The notes: generated from the letters alone by a model not told the origin. Positions 7,714-16,920 are shown, counted from the stretch's first letter. The stretch: DNA of 64,000 nt from Sphingobium psychrophilum (GCF_012927105.1 NZ_JABBFV010000007.1:62001-126000); one strand, 5' to 3'. Numbers and translations are program-made.

Positions 7714-8452
7714 TAGTAAAATGACTGATAACACCCCCACCCCCTCCCCCGTCATCGTCCTGGTCCGTCCGCAATTGGGCGAGAATATCGGGAAGGCTGC
7801 GCGGGCCATGCTGAATTTCGGGCTGACCGAGATGCGGCTGGTGTCCCCACGCGACGGCTGGCCCAATCCCGATGCCGGGCCGACCGCCGCGGGCGCGGAC
7901 TTCATTCTCGATCAGGCGCAGGTCTATGAAACGCTGGCCGATGCGGTCGCAGACTGCGCCCATGTGTACGCGACCACGGTGCGCAAGCGCGGGGTGACCA
8001 AGCCGGTGGTGACGCCGGAGGAGGCCGCGCGCGAAGTCCATGCCGCGCAGGGCCGCTGCGCCTATGTGTTCGGGCCAGAACGCTCAGGGCTGGAAACGGA
8101 GGACGTCGCGCTCGCGCGCAAGATTCTGACCGTGCCGATCAACCCGGAATTTGGATCATTGAACCTGGCGCAGGCGGTCATCCTGTGCGCCTATGAATGG
8201 TCCAAACAGGCGGACCTCAAACAACCGACCATCACCGACCTGGGCGAACCCGCGCCGCAGGTGGAGTTGGAGGGCATGATCGAGCAACTAGACGCACTGC
8301 TGGTGAAGGTCGGCTATTTCTTCCCGCCCGATCGCGCCGGCGCCACCCGGCTGACGCTGCGCAACCTGCTGACCAAGCCGGGCTGGAACCATCTGGAGGT
8401 GCGGACGCTGCGCGGGGTGTTGTCGCATTTGAACAGGCCGCGGGAACGCTGA
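7391..8452 (+). CDS. trmJ: GIY-YIG nuclease domain fused in frame to tRNA/rRNA methyltransferase TrmJ
   Basis: One open frame of 353 codons holds two proteins. Residues 1-93 are a GIY-YIG domain: TYMLHCADGSYYLG at the GIY...YIG strands, then QRIAQHQAG, and E-Q-Q-I-K-G-W with the metal-binding glutamate. Residues about 94-110 (SFDMGLRQAQPLLRTNG) are translated from a REP unit. Residues 111-353 are a SpoU-class methyltransferase of the TrmJ type, with VLVRPQLGENIGKAARAMLNF, FGPERSGL and NLAQAVILCAYEW; TrmJ 2'-O-methylates position 32 of tRNA. The ATG of codon 111 at 7721 would give a normal 243-residue TrmJ, so the upstream part may be a separate gene that lost its stop, or an annotation-level fusion. 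Whether one or two proteins are made cannot be decided from the sequence. Confidence 0.8.
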   Translation: MTFHTYMLHCADGSYYLGHSDNLEQRIAQHQAGEIAGYTQSRRPMTLVWSQEFSSRDEALSAEQQIKGWSRKKKEGLIAGDWDAIRQAARKSFDMGLRQAQPLLRTNGSKMTDNTPTPSPVIVLVRPQLGENIGKAARAMLNFGLTEMRLVSPRDGWPNPDAGPTAAGADFILDQAQVYETLADAVADCAHVYATTVRKRGVTKPVVTPEEAAREVHAAQGRCAYVFGPERSGLETEDVALARKILTVPINPEFGSLNLAQAVILCAYEWSKQADLKQPTITDLGEPAPQVELEGMIEQLDALLVKVGYFFPPDRAGATRLTLRNLLTKPGWNHLEVRTLRGVLSHLNRPRER

Positions 8453-8472
8453 GGCGACGGATTTACCTCCCT

Positions 8473-8641
8473 CCGTTCGTGCTGAGTAGCGTCTGAGCCC
8501 TTCGACTGCCTGCTTGCAGCAGGCGCTCAGGATAAACTTCACCAAAGGTGAAGCCGAAGACCCATATCGAAGCATCTGGCGCTGCGCTGGGTCCTTCGAT
8601 ACGCCATTTCGACAGGCTCAATGGCTACTCAGGACGAACGG
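8473..8641. repeat. Compound REP-like repeat
   Basis: Starts ccgttcgtgctgagtagc and ends ggctactcaggacgaacgg. Inside are ttcgactgcctgcttgcagc, hairpin ttcaccaaaggtgaa, and ccttcgatacgccatttcga. It appears to be two facing units with an extra inserted hairpin, between trmJ and the chorismate mutase gene. Confidence 0.8.
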
Positions 8642-8646
8642 TGTGG

Positions 8647-8964
8647 TTAGGATTGGGTATCCTGATGCGGACCCCGCGTCCGGTCGAACTCCGCCAGTTC
8701 GTAAGCGATCGACGCTTCGACCAGTTCTTCCCACATGCCCGCGATCAGATCGCACGGCACGCCCAATGCCTCCGCCTCGGCGCAGGCATTGGCGATGACT
8801 TCCGCCTTGCGCGCTTCGTCGCGCACCGCGCTACGATCCGGCTTGATCCGGGCGGCAGCGCGCATATGGGCGAAGCGCTGGGCCAGCAGGGCGACGATCT
8901 GCCGGTCGAGATTGTCGACGCCGGCGCGCACCTGCGCCATGGTGGAATAATGTTCGGGAGTCAT
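8647..8964 (-). CDS. Chorismate mutase, AroQ class
   Basis: 105 residues from the ATG at 8964 (MTPEHYSTMAQVR). All-helical AroQ fold: an N-terminal helix with R-x2-VDNLDRQIVALLAQR, then the RDEARKAEVI segment carrying the binding arginine and the second-helix contacts, and a C-terminal WEELVEASIAYELAEF helix. It should convert chorismate to prephenate for Phe/Tyr; isochorismate-pyruvate lyases share this fold and are the alternative. The longer reading to 9129 adds only basic, low-complexity residues. The 3' end touches the end of the compound repeat at 8641. Confidence 0.85.
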   Translation of the reverse strand: MTPEHYSTMAQVRAGVDNLDRQIVALLAQRFAHMRAAARIKPDRSAVRDEARKAEVIANACAEAEALGVPCDLIAGMWEELVEASIAYELAEFDRTRGPHQDTQS

Positions 8965-9130
8965 GCCCGCGGGACTAAGCTGCCGCTGCCGTCGTGTCGA
9001 GACTTGACTCGTCGGCCTCTTCTGGTCATAGGCGCGCCTTCGCAATTGGCTCCGCACCCCGGTGAAGCGGTGGCCCTGCCCCTGAGCGCCAAGGCGCAAT
9101 ATGGACGTAGGCGATACCGGGAATAACATT

Positions 9131-9177
9131 CACCCTCCCCGAAAAGTGGGAACCGGTTTTCGGATCAGGGGGGTGAA
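9131..9177. repeat. Inverted repeat upstream of rpsD
   Basis: Outer arms cacctcccc-like (caccctcccc) and ggggggtg enclose the inner palindrome ccgaaaagtgggaaccggtttt, a dispersed alphaproteobacterial type. It can fold into one long hairpin 33 bases before the rpsD start; a regulatory role is not shown. Confidence 0.6.
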
Positions 9178-9209
9178 CAAACGTGGTTAGCAATTACTAG
9201 GAATTATCT

Positions 9210-9824
9210 ATGACGAAGCGCACCAGCGCCAAGTACAAGCTCGACCGTCGCATGGGCGAGAATATCTGGGGCCGTCCCAAGTCGCCTGTCAACAAGCGCG
9301 AATATGGTCCCGGTCAACACGGCCAGCGCCGCAAGGGCAAGGTGTCCGATTACGGCATCCAGCTGCGCGCCAAGCAGAAGCTGAAGGGCTATTACGGCGA
9401 CATCACGGAAAAGCAGTTCAAGAAGAACTATTTCGAAGCCAGCCGTATGAAGGGCGACACCGGCCAGAACCTGATCGGCCTGCTCGAACGTCGCCTGGAC
9501 GCCGTCGTGTACCGCGCCAAGTTCGCCCCGACCATCTTCTCGTCGCGCCAGATCGTGTCGCACGGCCACATCTATGTGAATGGCGTGAAGTGCAACATCG
9601 CGTCGCGCCTGGTAAAGCCGGGCGACGAAATCACCCTGGGCAAGAAGGCGCAGGAAATGGCGCTGGTGATGGAAGCGCAGGCTTTGGCCGAGCGTGACAT
9701 TCCCGACTATGTCGCTCCCGACGGCGCGACCAAAGTCACCTATGTCCGCGTGCCTACGCTGGACGAAGTGCCTTACCCGGTGAAGATGGAACCGAACCTG
9801 GTCGTCGAATTCTATTCGCGCTAA
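9210..9824 (+). CDS. rpsD: 30S ribosomal protein S4
   Basis: 204 residues, the standard length. Binds 16S rRNA early in small-subunit assembly and can repress its own mRNA in other bacteria. Motifs: [19 protein letters not shown] at the N-terminus, [17 protein letters not shown], and the S4 RNA-binding domain [17 protein letters not shown] ... [23 protein letters not shown]. The ATG at 9210 follows an aggaattatct ribosome site. It stands alone here rather than in an S13-S11-rpoA cluster. Confidence 0.98.
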   Translation: MTKRTSAKYKLDRRMGENIWGRPKSPVNKREYGPGQHGQRRKGKVSDYGIQLRAKQKLKGYYGDITEKQFKKNYFEASRMKGDTGQNLIGLLERRLDAVVYRAKFAPTIFSSRQIVSHGHIYVNGVKCNIASRLVKPGDEITLGKKAQEMALVMEAQALAERDIPDYVAPDGATKVTYVRVPTLDEVPYPVKMEPNLVVEFYSR

Positions 9825-9850
9825 TCGGTTTTCCGAGCAGAGTTACAAAG

Positions 9851-9882
9851 AAGGGCGGCCCTGCGAAGGAGCCGCCCTTTTT
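9851..9882. terminator. Intrinsic terminator between rpsD and the S9 peptidase gene
   Basis: Nine-base stem aagggcggc/gccgccctt with a T run at 9878-9882. The A-rich base on the other side (caaag) would let it also serve the convergent gene on the minus strand. Confidence 0.9.
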
Positions 9883-9886
9883 CGTG

Positions 9887-11874
9887 TCATGGGTGCAGCG
9901 CCTTGGCCAAGAAAGCGGCACTACGACCGAGCAGATCGGCACGTGCCGCACTATCCTGCAAATAATGGTCCAATCCGTCATAGATGACGAGTTCCGACGC
10001 CTTGTTCGCCTTTTTCAGTCGATCGTCCATCAGGCGCGATTGCCGGAACGATACATTGCGATCCATGGTACCGTGGAACATCAACACCGGGACGCTGAAC
10101 GCTGCGGCATGACGGGCGGGCGAGCCTGCCTCGATATGGGGGCCATCACCGATATAGGCGCTGACCAGCGCAAAATTGCTCCAGTTCCGGCGTTCTTCGC
10201 GAAGTCGGTCCAGGTCCGTCACTGGCGCGACGGCGATGACCGCCTTGAACAGGCCGGGTTCGGTCACAGCCGACTGAAGCGCGGCATATCCGCCATAGGA
10301 CCAGCCCATGATGGCCAGGCGGCCGGGCGCCGCCACCCCTTCGCTCAGCAACCAGCGGCCGGCATCGTCGACATCCCCAATGGCGGTGCGCCAGCTTTTG
10401 AAGCCATTGTCCTGGAACCAATTTTGCCCATAGCCTGCCGATCCGCGGAAATTGGGCTGAAGCACGGCATAGCCTTGGCTTGCGAAAAATTGGGCGATCC
10501 AGTCAAATCCCCATTCATCCCGCGCTTCCGGGCCACCATGGGGCATGACAATCGCTGGCAGATTTTTCGCGGCCCCATCAGGCGGCAAGGTCAGATAGGC
10601 AGGGATCATCGTCCCATCCCCGGCCGGGTAGCGCACATGCTTGACTTGCGCAGTACGGACCCCCTCCAATTGCGGACGATCCGCGGTGACGATCTCCATG
10701 TGGCTGCTGGCGCGATCAAGCACGAAATAGCGCCCGGCATTGGTGTCGCTGCCTGCCCATAGCAGCAATTTGCCTTCTTCCTGACTGGCGTCGACGATCC
10801 GTATCAGCGGCAGGTCGGGCAATGCTTTCGCCAGCGAGTTGGCCAGTTTCGCCATGGCCGGATCGAAATAAAATACTTCACGCTTGTCGACGACATAGGT
10901 GACGCCGATCGTTCGGTGATTGCGGCCAATAGTGACGAAGCCATCCACATCGACTTGCGGGTGGGCAAACAACAATTCTCCGTCGCTTTTCCGTCTAGCG
11001 ATTTGCTGAACGCCGCGACCCGTCCGTTGATCCGCTTCAATCCATAGGCAAGATCGCCATCGAAATCGACATGGTGCGGCTCGAAACCATTGCCCGTCTC
11101 ATCGCTTTCGCTCAACGCCTGCCATGGTCCACCCGCCTTGGAACGAAACAAGTGTCGCTGTCGACCACGCACATAACCGGCGGCATCGCTGGTGCGGACA
11201 GTCATCACCCGCACAGCGCCGCGTCCATCGCTCAGATAGCCGTCCGCGTCCGGGCGCGGCCGCTCCATCGGCACTGATCGAAGCGTTGCGCTATCGACGT
11301 CATCAACCCCAAGCCCATCTTTGGTCTGGGCAGCGCGAGAGCCAACCGTTTCTTCCGGCACATAGCGCCGTGTCATCAGAACATGCCCGTCGACGCCGGT
11401 CGACCAGTCGATGATCGATCCACCAAACAGGTCGTAGCCGAGCGCGCGCCCATTGCCCCGCCCAGTACCGAGCATCTTCATATTTTGGCCATCCAGATCG
11501 ATAGCCAGAACCCTGGACACCGGACCGATGTCGCCGATCGCCAATTCGACCATGCCAAAGACGGTGCAAAGCAGGCGCTTGGCGCTGGCCCAGGAACAGG
11601 ATGCGATGCGTTCCGGCTTGCCGTCCGCCACAAGGATGCGGGTTGGTTTGAACTGGCCGGAGCCGCGAAGGTCGATGACATAGACAGCGCCGCCTTGTCC
11701 CGCCAGTGGTTGGACCAGCGCGACATAATTGCCGTCCGGCGAAAGGCTCGCCTGCTCCACCGCCTCTCGCGCGCCAAAACGCTTCGCCATGTCATCGGGC
11801 GTTTCGGCTGGTGCCGTGCCGGCCATTCCTGCCGTCATCAAGACTGCCAATATAGTATACAGCCGATATCTCAT
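9887..11874 (-). pseudogene. S9 family prolyl oligopeptidase-like peptidase, frameshifted
   Basis: Exported peptidase broken into two frames. The first part, from the ATG at 11874, has a signal peptide (MRYRLYTILAVLMTAGMAGTAPAE) and beta-propeller repeats such as ASLSPDGNYVALV. Its frame fails after ...SKSLDGKATE near 10976. The next frame continues at once with LLFAHPQVDVDGF and contains the catalytic domain: GWSYGGYAALQ nucleophile elbow, VLMFHGTMDRNVSF with the aspartate, and DHYLQDS with the histidine. Joined, the parts give about 655 residues, the normal length. The loss of one base (or gain of two) in gagaattgttg explains it. Either a recent inactivation or a sequencing error in a short A/T run. 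Confidence 0.85.
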
Positions 11875-12055
11875 GCCGCCCTTTTCCCTGTGACTGCCGA
11901 TCGTTAGCGATGGCCCAGATTTCCCAATTCCGTTCTAGGCAGACTCCTCTTGTTGGCAAGGCGGGGCAGCGGAGCGGACATGGAAGCTGGCTTGCTTGCC
12001 CTTCCCCCCGCGCGGTGGCATCACTTGCGCATTAGTAAAACAAAGGGTGACTTCC

Positions 12056-13744
12056 ATGCGTAGCTCCATCGCGGCGATCGCCGCCGTCCTTGCCCTGTCG
12101 GCCTGCACGACCGACGGCGCCGACACCCCGCCCGCCGCGGCATCCGCCACGCCGCCCGCCACCGCTGCCGCAGAACCGTCGATCGATACGATGAAGCGGC
12201 TGGTGCAGCAGCTGTCCTCCGACGCCTATGAGGGCCGCGCGCCCGGATCGCCCGGCGAGGAGAAGACGCTGGCGCTCCTCGCCGCCGAATTTAGCAAGCT
12301 CGGCCTGCAACCCGGCAACAAGGGCAGCTGGTTTCAGGACGTGCCGCTGGTCGAGATCAATGCGAGGAATGTCTCGCCGCTCAGGTTTACCGGCGGCAAG
12401 AGCGACGTCACCGCCGCCTATGGCCCGGAAATGGTGATCGGCACTTATCGCACCACCCAGCCCAGGATCGCGATCAAGGACAGCCCGGTGGTGTTCGTGG
12501 GCTATGGCATCAACGCGCCCGAAAAGGGCTGGAACGACTATGCCGGGCTGGACGTGAAGGGCAAGACGGTCGTCATCCTGGTCAACGACCCCGATTATGA
12601 AACGCCGGGGCTGACCGGCCCGTTCAACGGCCGGGCAATGACCTATTATGGCCGCTGGACATACAAATATGAGGAGGCCGCGCGGCAGGGCGCGGCCGCC
12701 GCGATCATCGTGCACGATACCGTACCGGCCGCCTATGGCTGGAACGTCGTGCAATCAAGCTGGACCGGGGCGCAGCATGTCGCGGACAGCGCCAACGGCA
12801 ATGCCGACCAAGCTCAAGCGATCGGCTGGCTCCAGAAGGACAAGGCGGCCGCGCTGTTCGCCAGCGCGGGCCTGAACCTGGACGCACAAATGGCCGCGGC
12901 GAAGAAGCCGGGCTTCAAGGCCGTGCCGCTAACAGGGGTGAAGGCCAATGTCTCGTTCGACAACGACCTGCGCAAACATATGTCGAAAAATGTCGTGGCG
13001 CTGCTGCCCGGCAAGACGCGGCCGGATGAATATGTCCTCTACAGCGCCCATTGGGATCACCTCGGCCATTGCCAGGCCGCGCCGGACGGCGACGACATCT
13101 GCAACGGCGCGGTCGATAACGCGACCGGCACGGCAGCGCTGGTGGCGCTGGCGCAGGCCAATGTGCAGGCCGGGCCGACCGACCGCAGCCAGGTGTTTCT
13201 GGCGGTGACGGCCGAGGAATCGGGTCTGCTGGGATCAGCCTATTATGGCAACAACCCCGTCTTCCCCTTCGCCAAGACGGTGGGCGGCGTGAACATGGAT
13301 GCGCTCAGCGTCGCGGGCCTGGCGAAGAATGTCGTGGTGATCGGCAAGGGCAAGTCGCAGCTCGATGGCTATCTAGACCGGGCCTTGTCCACGCAGGGCC
13401 GGGTATCGACGCTGGAACCGACCCCTGAAAAGGGCTTCTACTATCGTTCGGATCATTTCAGCTTCGCCAAACATGGCGTGCCGATGCTGTATTTCGAAGG
13501 CGGCGAGGATTTGGTCAAGGGCGGCACCGCGGCGGGACTGGCCGCGGCGGAGGATTATACCACCAACCGCTATCATGGCCCCAAGGACGAATATGACGCC
13601 AGTTGGGACTGGACCGGCGTGCAGGCCGACCTGACACTCTATTACAATGTCGGCCGCGATCTGGCGACCACGACCGACTGGCCCAACTGGGTGGATGGCG
13701 ATGAATTCCGCGCCATCCGCGACAAGGATCGGGCGGGGCAATAA
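12056..13744 (+). CDS. M28 family zinc aminopeptidase, lipoprotein
   Basis: 562 residues from the ATG at 12056, which follows aagggtgacttcc. A lipobox (LALSAC, Cys at residue 17) predicts a lipid anchor at the envelope. A PA-type domain occupies about residues 130-270. The M28 catalytic domain follows with the zinc-binding set in order: SAHWDHLG (His), GAVDNATGTAAL (bridging Asp), TAEESGLLGS (Glu pair), VNMDAL (Asp) and YYRSDHFSFAKHGVP (His). It probably trims peptides in the periplasm; peptide specificity is unknown. The longer reading to 11996 would hide the lipoprotein signal. Confidence 0.9.
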   Translation: MRSSIAAIAAVLALSACTTDGADTPPAAASATPPATAAAEPSIDTMKRLVQQLSSDAYEGRAPGSPGEEKTLALLAAEFSKLGLQPGNKGSWFQDVPLVEINARNVSPLRFTGGKSDVTAAYGPEMVIGTYRTTQPRIAIKDSPVVFVGYGINAPEKGWNDYAGLDVKGKTVVILVNDPDYETPGLTGPFNGRAMTYYGRWTYKYEEAARQGAAAAIIVHDTVPAAYGWNVVQSSWTGAQHVADSANGNADQAQAIGWLQKDKAAALFASAGLNLDAQMAAAKKPGFKAVPLTGVKANVSFDNDLRKHMSKNVVALLPGKTRPDEYVLYSAHWDHLGHCQAAPDGDDICNGAVDNATGTAALVALAQANVQAGPTDRSQVFLAVTAEESGLLGSAYYGNNPVFPFAKTVGGVNMDALSVAGLAKNVVVIGKGKSQLDGYLDRALSTQGRVSTLEPTPEKGFYYRSDHFSFAKHGVPMLYFEGGEDLVKGGTAAGLAAAEDYTTNRYHGPKDEYDASWDWTGVQADLTLYYNVGRDLATTTDWPNWVDGDEFRAIRDKDRAGQ

Positions 13745-13751
13745 ACGCTAT

Positions 13752-13777
13752 CGTGCTCCTGCGTAGGCAGGAGCACG
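13752..13777. repeat. Short perfect hairpin repeat
   Basis: Eleven-base arms cgtgctcctgc/gcaggagcacg around gtag, seven bases after the M28 peptidase stop. There is no T run, so termination is doubtful. Related to the composite at 45598-45666. Confidence 0.8.
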
Positions 13778-13797
13778 CCCTTCCGGGGCTCGATGCG

Positions 13798-14250
13798 TCA
13801 CTCCCCGGCCGGCGTATAGGTCCAATTCTGCGCCTGGCTGCCGTCCATCCTGGCGGTTTCGGCCATCAGCAGCCGCCCCTCCCGCCAGTAACGGATGCGT
13901 TGGGGATAATCATGGTCAGGGTTGGCGAAGCTGATGTCCCGCACCCCTTCCGCGACGACGGGGAAGATGGTTGCGGGGCCGCCTTCGGGCGCGGCATGGA
14001 GGGTCAGCGATCCGTCGGCCGCACGCACGATGCGCATCACTTCCCAGGACCGCAGCGTTTCTCCGCGTCCGGTGCGACCCACGCCGATCATCGTGCCGCC
14101 GCGCGGCAGCGTCCACACCTCTTCGGTCCAGCGATCGTCCCGCTTTTGCAGCCATTCGCCGGTCAGCCAGTCGGGCAATTCGCCCGCGTTGCTAATAGCC
14201 GGCAGCGCCAGCAGCAGCGCCGCAGCGATGATCGAAACTTGTCTCTTCAT
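13798..14250 (-). CDS. Secreted DUF6265-like protein
   Basis: 150 residues from the ATG at 14250, which gives a clean signal peptide (MKRQVSIIAAALLLALPAIS). The mature part reads LTGEWLQ, EEVWTLPRGGTMIGVGRT, SFANPDHDYPQRI and a C-terminal W-x-Y, the pattern I associate with the DUF6265 family of small lipocalin-like secreted proteins. Function unknown. The upstream in-frame extension to 14562 is arginine-rich shadow of the agmatine deiminase region. It is divergent from the agmatine deiminase gene with about 100 bases between. Confidence 0.75.
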   Translation of the reverse strand: MKRQVSIIAAALLLALPAISNAGELPDWLTGEWLQKRDDRWTEEVWTLPRGGTMIGVGRTGRGETLRSWEVMRIVRAADGSLTLHAAPEGGPATIFPVVAEGVRDISFANPDHDYPQRIRYWREGRLLMAETARMDGSQAQNWTYTPAGE

Positions 14251-14348
14251 GGCCTTCGCCCTCTGTCCACACGCCATCCGGCACGCTATGGAGCGCGCGC
14301 AAACCCCGCTATCACGGATCGGCACCCTGCCGAGCAAGGATAAAAGCC

Positions 14349-15335
14349 ATGACTTTCCGTATGTCCGCCGAATGGGCACCGCACGACTGGACCTGGATCG
14401 GCTTTCCGACCAACCCCGCCGAATGGCCCGGCGCGTTCGAGGAAGCGCGCCAGCAGATCGCTGCCTTCGCCAGCGCCCTCCATGCCGACGGTAGGGGCGA
14501 GGAGGTGCGGCTGGTCGTGGCCAATGAAGCCGATGCGCTCGCCGCTCGCGCGCTGGTCGCATCAGGTGTCTCGATCGTTGTTCAGCATCTGGGCGACGTC
14601 TGGCTGCGCGACACCGCGCCGATCGCGGTTCTGAACGGCGCAGGAGGCCGGGCGCTGGTCGATTTCGGCTTCAACGGCTGGGGCGGCAAATATCAGATGC
14701 CGGGCGACGAGGATATCGGCGCGCGGCTGGCCGCGACCACCGATATGCCGGTTTCGACCCAGCATTGGGTTTTCGAAGGCGGCGCGATCGACACCGACGG
14801 CACCGGCCTGTTCGTGACGACCGAGCAATGCCTGCTCAATCCCAACCGCAACCCGGACCTGGACCGCGGCAAGATCGAGACGCTGCTCGCCGGCGCGCTG
14901 GGCCTGTCCAACATGCTGTGGCTGGGCGATGGGCTGCTCAATGACCATACCGACGGCCATGTCGACAATCTCGCCCGCTTCGTCGCGCCGGGCAAACTGG
15001 CGCTACCGATCGCAACGACGCAGGACGATCCCAACGCCGCCCTCTATGCCGACGCCCGCGCCCGCGCGCAGGCGCATGGCGTCGAGGTGGTGGACATCCC
15101 CTCCCCCGGCCTGGTGCTGGTGGATGGGGAGGCGATCCCGGCCAGCTACATGAATTTCTATGTCGGCAACGCCGCCGTCATCGTGCCCGTCTATGGCCAG
15201 CCCAACGATCAGGCCGCGCTCGACGCCTTCCGCCCCTTCTTTCCGGGCCGGGATATTGTCGGGCTGCGGAGCGACGCCATATTGTCGGGCGGCGGCAGCT
15301 TCCATTGTTGCAGCCAGCAGATGCCATCCGTCTGA
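14349..15335 (+). CDS. aguA: Agmatine deiminase
   Basis: Hydrolyses agmatine to N-carbamoylputrescine and ammonia, the first step of the arginine-decarboxylase route to putrescine. 328 residues. Family landmarks are AEWAPHDWTWIGFP at the N-terminus, DVWLRDTAPI, FNGWGGKY, WVFEGGAIDTDG, DGLLNDHTDGHVDNLARF, and the catalytic cysteine near the C-terminus in GGGSFHC. The next gene is N-carbamoylputrescine amidase, which strengthens the assignment over peptidylarginine deiminase. Confidence 0.93.
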   Translation: MTFRMSAEWAPHDWTWIGFPTNPAEWPGAFEEARQQIAAFASALHADGRGEEVRLVVANEADALAARALVASGVSIVVQHLGDVWLRDTAPIAVLNGAGGRALVDFGFNGWGGKYQMPGDEDIGARLAATTDMPVSTQHWVFEGGAIDTDGTGLFVTTEQCLLNPNRNPDLDRGKIETLLAGALGLSNMLWLGDGLLNDHTDGHVDNLARFVAPGKLALPIATTQDDPNAALYADARARAQAHGVEVVDIPSPGLVLVDGEAIPASYMNFYVGNAAVIVPVYGQPNDQAALDAFRPFFPGRDIVGLRSDAILSGGGSFHCCSQQMPSV

Positions 15336-15352
15336 TAGGTTCAGGGACAGAC

Positions 15353-16201
15353 ATGACCAAAGTAACCGTAGCCGCGCTTCAGCTTAGCTTTTCCGACGAT
15401 ATGGGCGAGAATATCGCCAAGGTCGCGGACCATGTGCGCAAGGCCGCGATGCGCGGCGCTAAAATCATCCTGCCGCCCGAACTGTTCGAAGGGCCGTATT
15501 TCTGTTGCGTCGAGGATGAGGCCCTGTTCGCCAACGCCCAGCCTACCGATACGCATCCAGCGGTGCAGGCAATGCGCAAACTCGCCAAGGAACTGGGCGT
15601 CTATATCCCGACCAGCTTTTTCGAGCGAGACGGCCAGCATCACTACAACTCGCTCGCGATGATCGACGACGAAGGTGAGATCATGGGCGTCTATCGCAAG
15701 AGCCACATTCCCGACGGGCCGGGCTATGAGGAAAAATATTATTTCCGCCCCGGCAATAGCGGATTCAAGGTGTGGCCGACCAAATATGGCACCATTGGCG
15801 TGGGCATCTGCTGGGACCAATGGTATCCTGAAACGGCGCGCTGCATGGCGTTGATGGGGGCGGAAATGCTGTTCTATCCCACCGCGATCGGCTCCGAACC
15901 TTATGATACGGAACTGGACACCAGCCGCATGTGGCGGCGGGCGATGATCGGCCATGCGGTCAGCAACTGCATGCCAGTGATCGCCGCCAACCGCATCGGC
16001 GACGAGGACGGCCAGCTTTTCTACGGCCACAGCTTCATCACCGACGAATGGGGCGATTTCGCCGCCGAAGCGGACGCGAAGGACCAGGGCGCGCTGGTCG
16101 CCACGCTGGACCTGGCCAAAGCGCGCACCCATCGCGCGGGCATGGGCTTCTTCCGCGATCGCCGACCCGACCTTTACGGTCGGATCGCGCAGGATATCTG
16201 A
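15353..16201 (+). CDS. aguB: N-carbamoylputrescine amidase
   Basis: Nitrilase-superfamily enzyme that converts N-carbamoylputrescine to putrescine, CO2 and ammonia. 282 residues from the ATG at 15353 (MTKVTVAALQL), 17 bases after aguA. The catalytic Glu-Lys-Cys triad is visible in PPELFEGPYFC, YRKSHIPDGPGY and GVGICWDQWYPE. The C-terminal RAGMGFFRDRRPDLY is also typical. Start chosen because the upstream extension overlaps the end of aguA. Confidence 0.94.
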   Translation: MTKVTVAALQLSFSDDMGENIAKVADHVRKAAMRGAKIILPPELFEGPYFCCVEDEALFANAQPTDTHPAVQAMRKLAKELGVYIPTSFFERDGQHHYNSLAMIDDEGEIMGVYRKSHIPDGPGYEEKYYFRPGNSGFKVWPTKYGTIGVGICWDQWYPETARCMALMGAEMLFYPTAIGSEPYDTELDTSRMWRRAMIGHAVSNCMPVIAANRIGDEDGQLFYGHSFITDEWGDFAAEADAKDQGALVATLDLAKARTHRAGMGFFRDRRPDLYGRIAQDI

Positions 16202-16432
16202 ATGGACGCGACTGATAGCGAAGATGCCACCGGTCAGCCCGACGACCTCAGCCGGCCGCAAAAGCGGTTGCTGAAGCGGATGTATAATGGGCGCACCGTC
16301 CCCGTCACGGCGGACGATCGCCCCTTCCTGACCTATAAGGACGCCCTGCGCTATCTGCTGTCGCTGCCGATCGACGCGCGCGAGGCCAGCTATGCGCAGA
16401 TGAAGGCGCAGGCCAGGGATGGGGTTCGATAG
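16202..16432 (+). CDS. Conserved small hypothetical protein
   Basis: 76 residues beginning directly after the aguB stop (tgaATG), so translationally coupled. Charged and soluble, with no cysteine and no signal peptide. Contains PQKRLLKRMYNGRTVPV and a helix KDALRYLLSLPIDAREASYAQMK. Not recognised. Its stop codon overlaps the place where folK must start. Confidence 0.6.
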   Translation: MDATDSEDATGQPDDLSRPQKRLLKRMYNGRTVPVTADDRPFLTYKDALRYLLSLPIDAREASYAQMKAQARDGVR

Positions 16433-16920
16433 ACGCGCCCCATCTCTATGCGCTGGCGCTGGGATCGAACAGGCCGCTGTCCGTGCGGCGCACGCCCGCG
16501 CAGCTGCTGACGGAGGCGATAGCGCTGATCGGCGAACATGCGCGGGTGCTGCGCATTGCGCCCACGCTCTCCACTACGCCGCTCGGCCCGTCGGCCCGCC
16601 GCTTCGCCAATAGTGCGATCCTGGTCGAAAGCGCGCTGTCCCCGCCCGCAATGCTGGGCTTCCTTCAGAACATCGAAAACCGGCTGGGCCGCCGCCGCTA
16701 TCGCCGCTGGGGGGCGCGCAGCGTCGATATCGACATCATCCTGTGGTCGGGCGGCCCGTGGCGCAGCCGGACGCTGACCATTCCCCATGCCGCCTATCGC
16801 AGCCGCAGCTTCGTGCTGAAGCCGCTGCTGGCGGTCGCCCCCGATTGGCGCGACCCGCATCTCGCGATCACCGTCCGCCATCTGCATGCGCGGTTACAAA
16901 AAGCCGCCCCAAAGAGTTGA
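16429..16920 (+). CDS. folK: 2-amino-4-hydroxy-6-hydroxymethyldihydropteridine pyrophosphokinase, start codon unclear
   Basis: Transfers pyrophosphate from ATP to the pterin precursor in folate synthesis. The body of HPPK is clear: YALALGSNRPL at the N-terminus, TPLGP, FANSAILVES, NRLGRRRYRRWGARSVDIDII with the metal-binding DxD, and IPHAAYRSRSFVLKPL. The conserved YALALGSN lies upstream of the first GTG (16483), and between the in-frame stop at 16336 and that GTG there is no ATG, GTG or TTG. Candidates are ATA at 16429, nine bases after an aggga ribosome-like site and overlapping the previous stop, or CTG at 16453. I give 16429; the start is uncertain. Confidence 0.85.
   Translation: MDAPHLYALALGSNRPLSVRRTPAQLLTEAIALIGEHARVLRIAPTLSTTPLGPSARRFANSAILVESALSPPAMLGFLQNIENRLGRRRYRRWGARSVDIDIILWSGGPWRSRTLTIPHAAYRSRSFVLKPLLAVAPDWRDPHLAITVRHLHARLQKAAPKS

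Noticed and set aside
8473..8641. CRISPR-like repeat cluster
   Set aside because: The repeats are inverted palindromic units, not equally spaced direct repeats with unique spacers; no cas genes are present.
13798..14562. A 254-residue version of the DUF6265-like protein
   Set aside because: The first 104 residues are arginine-rich and hide a clean signal peptide that begins at 14250.
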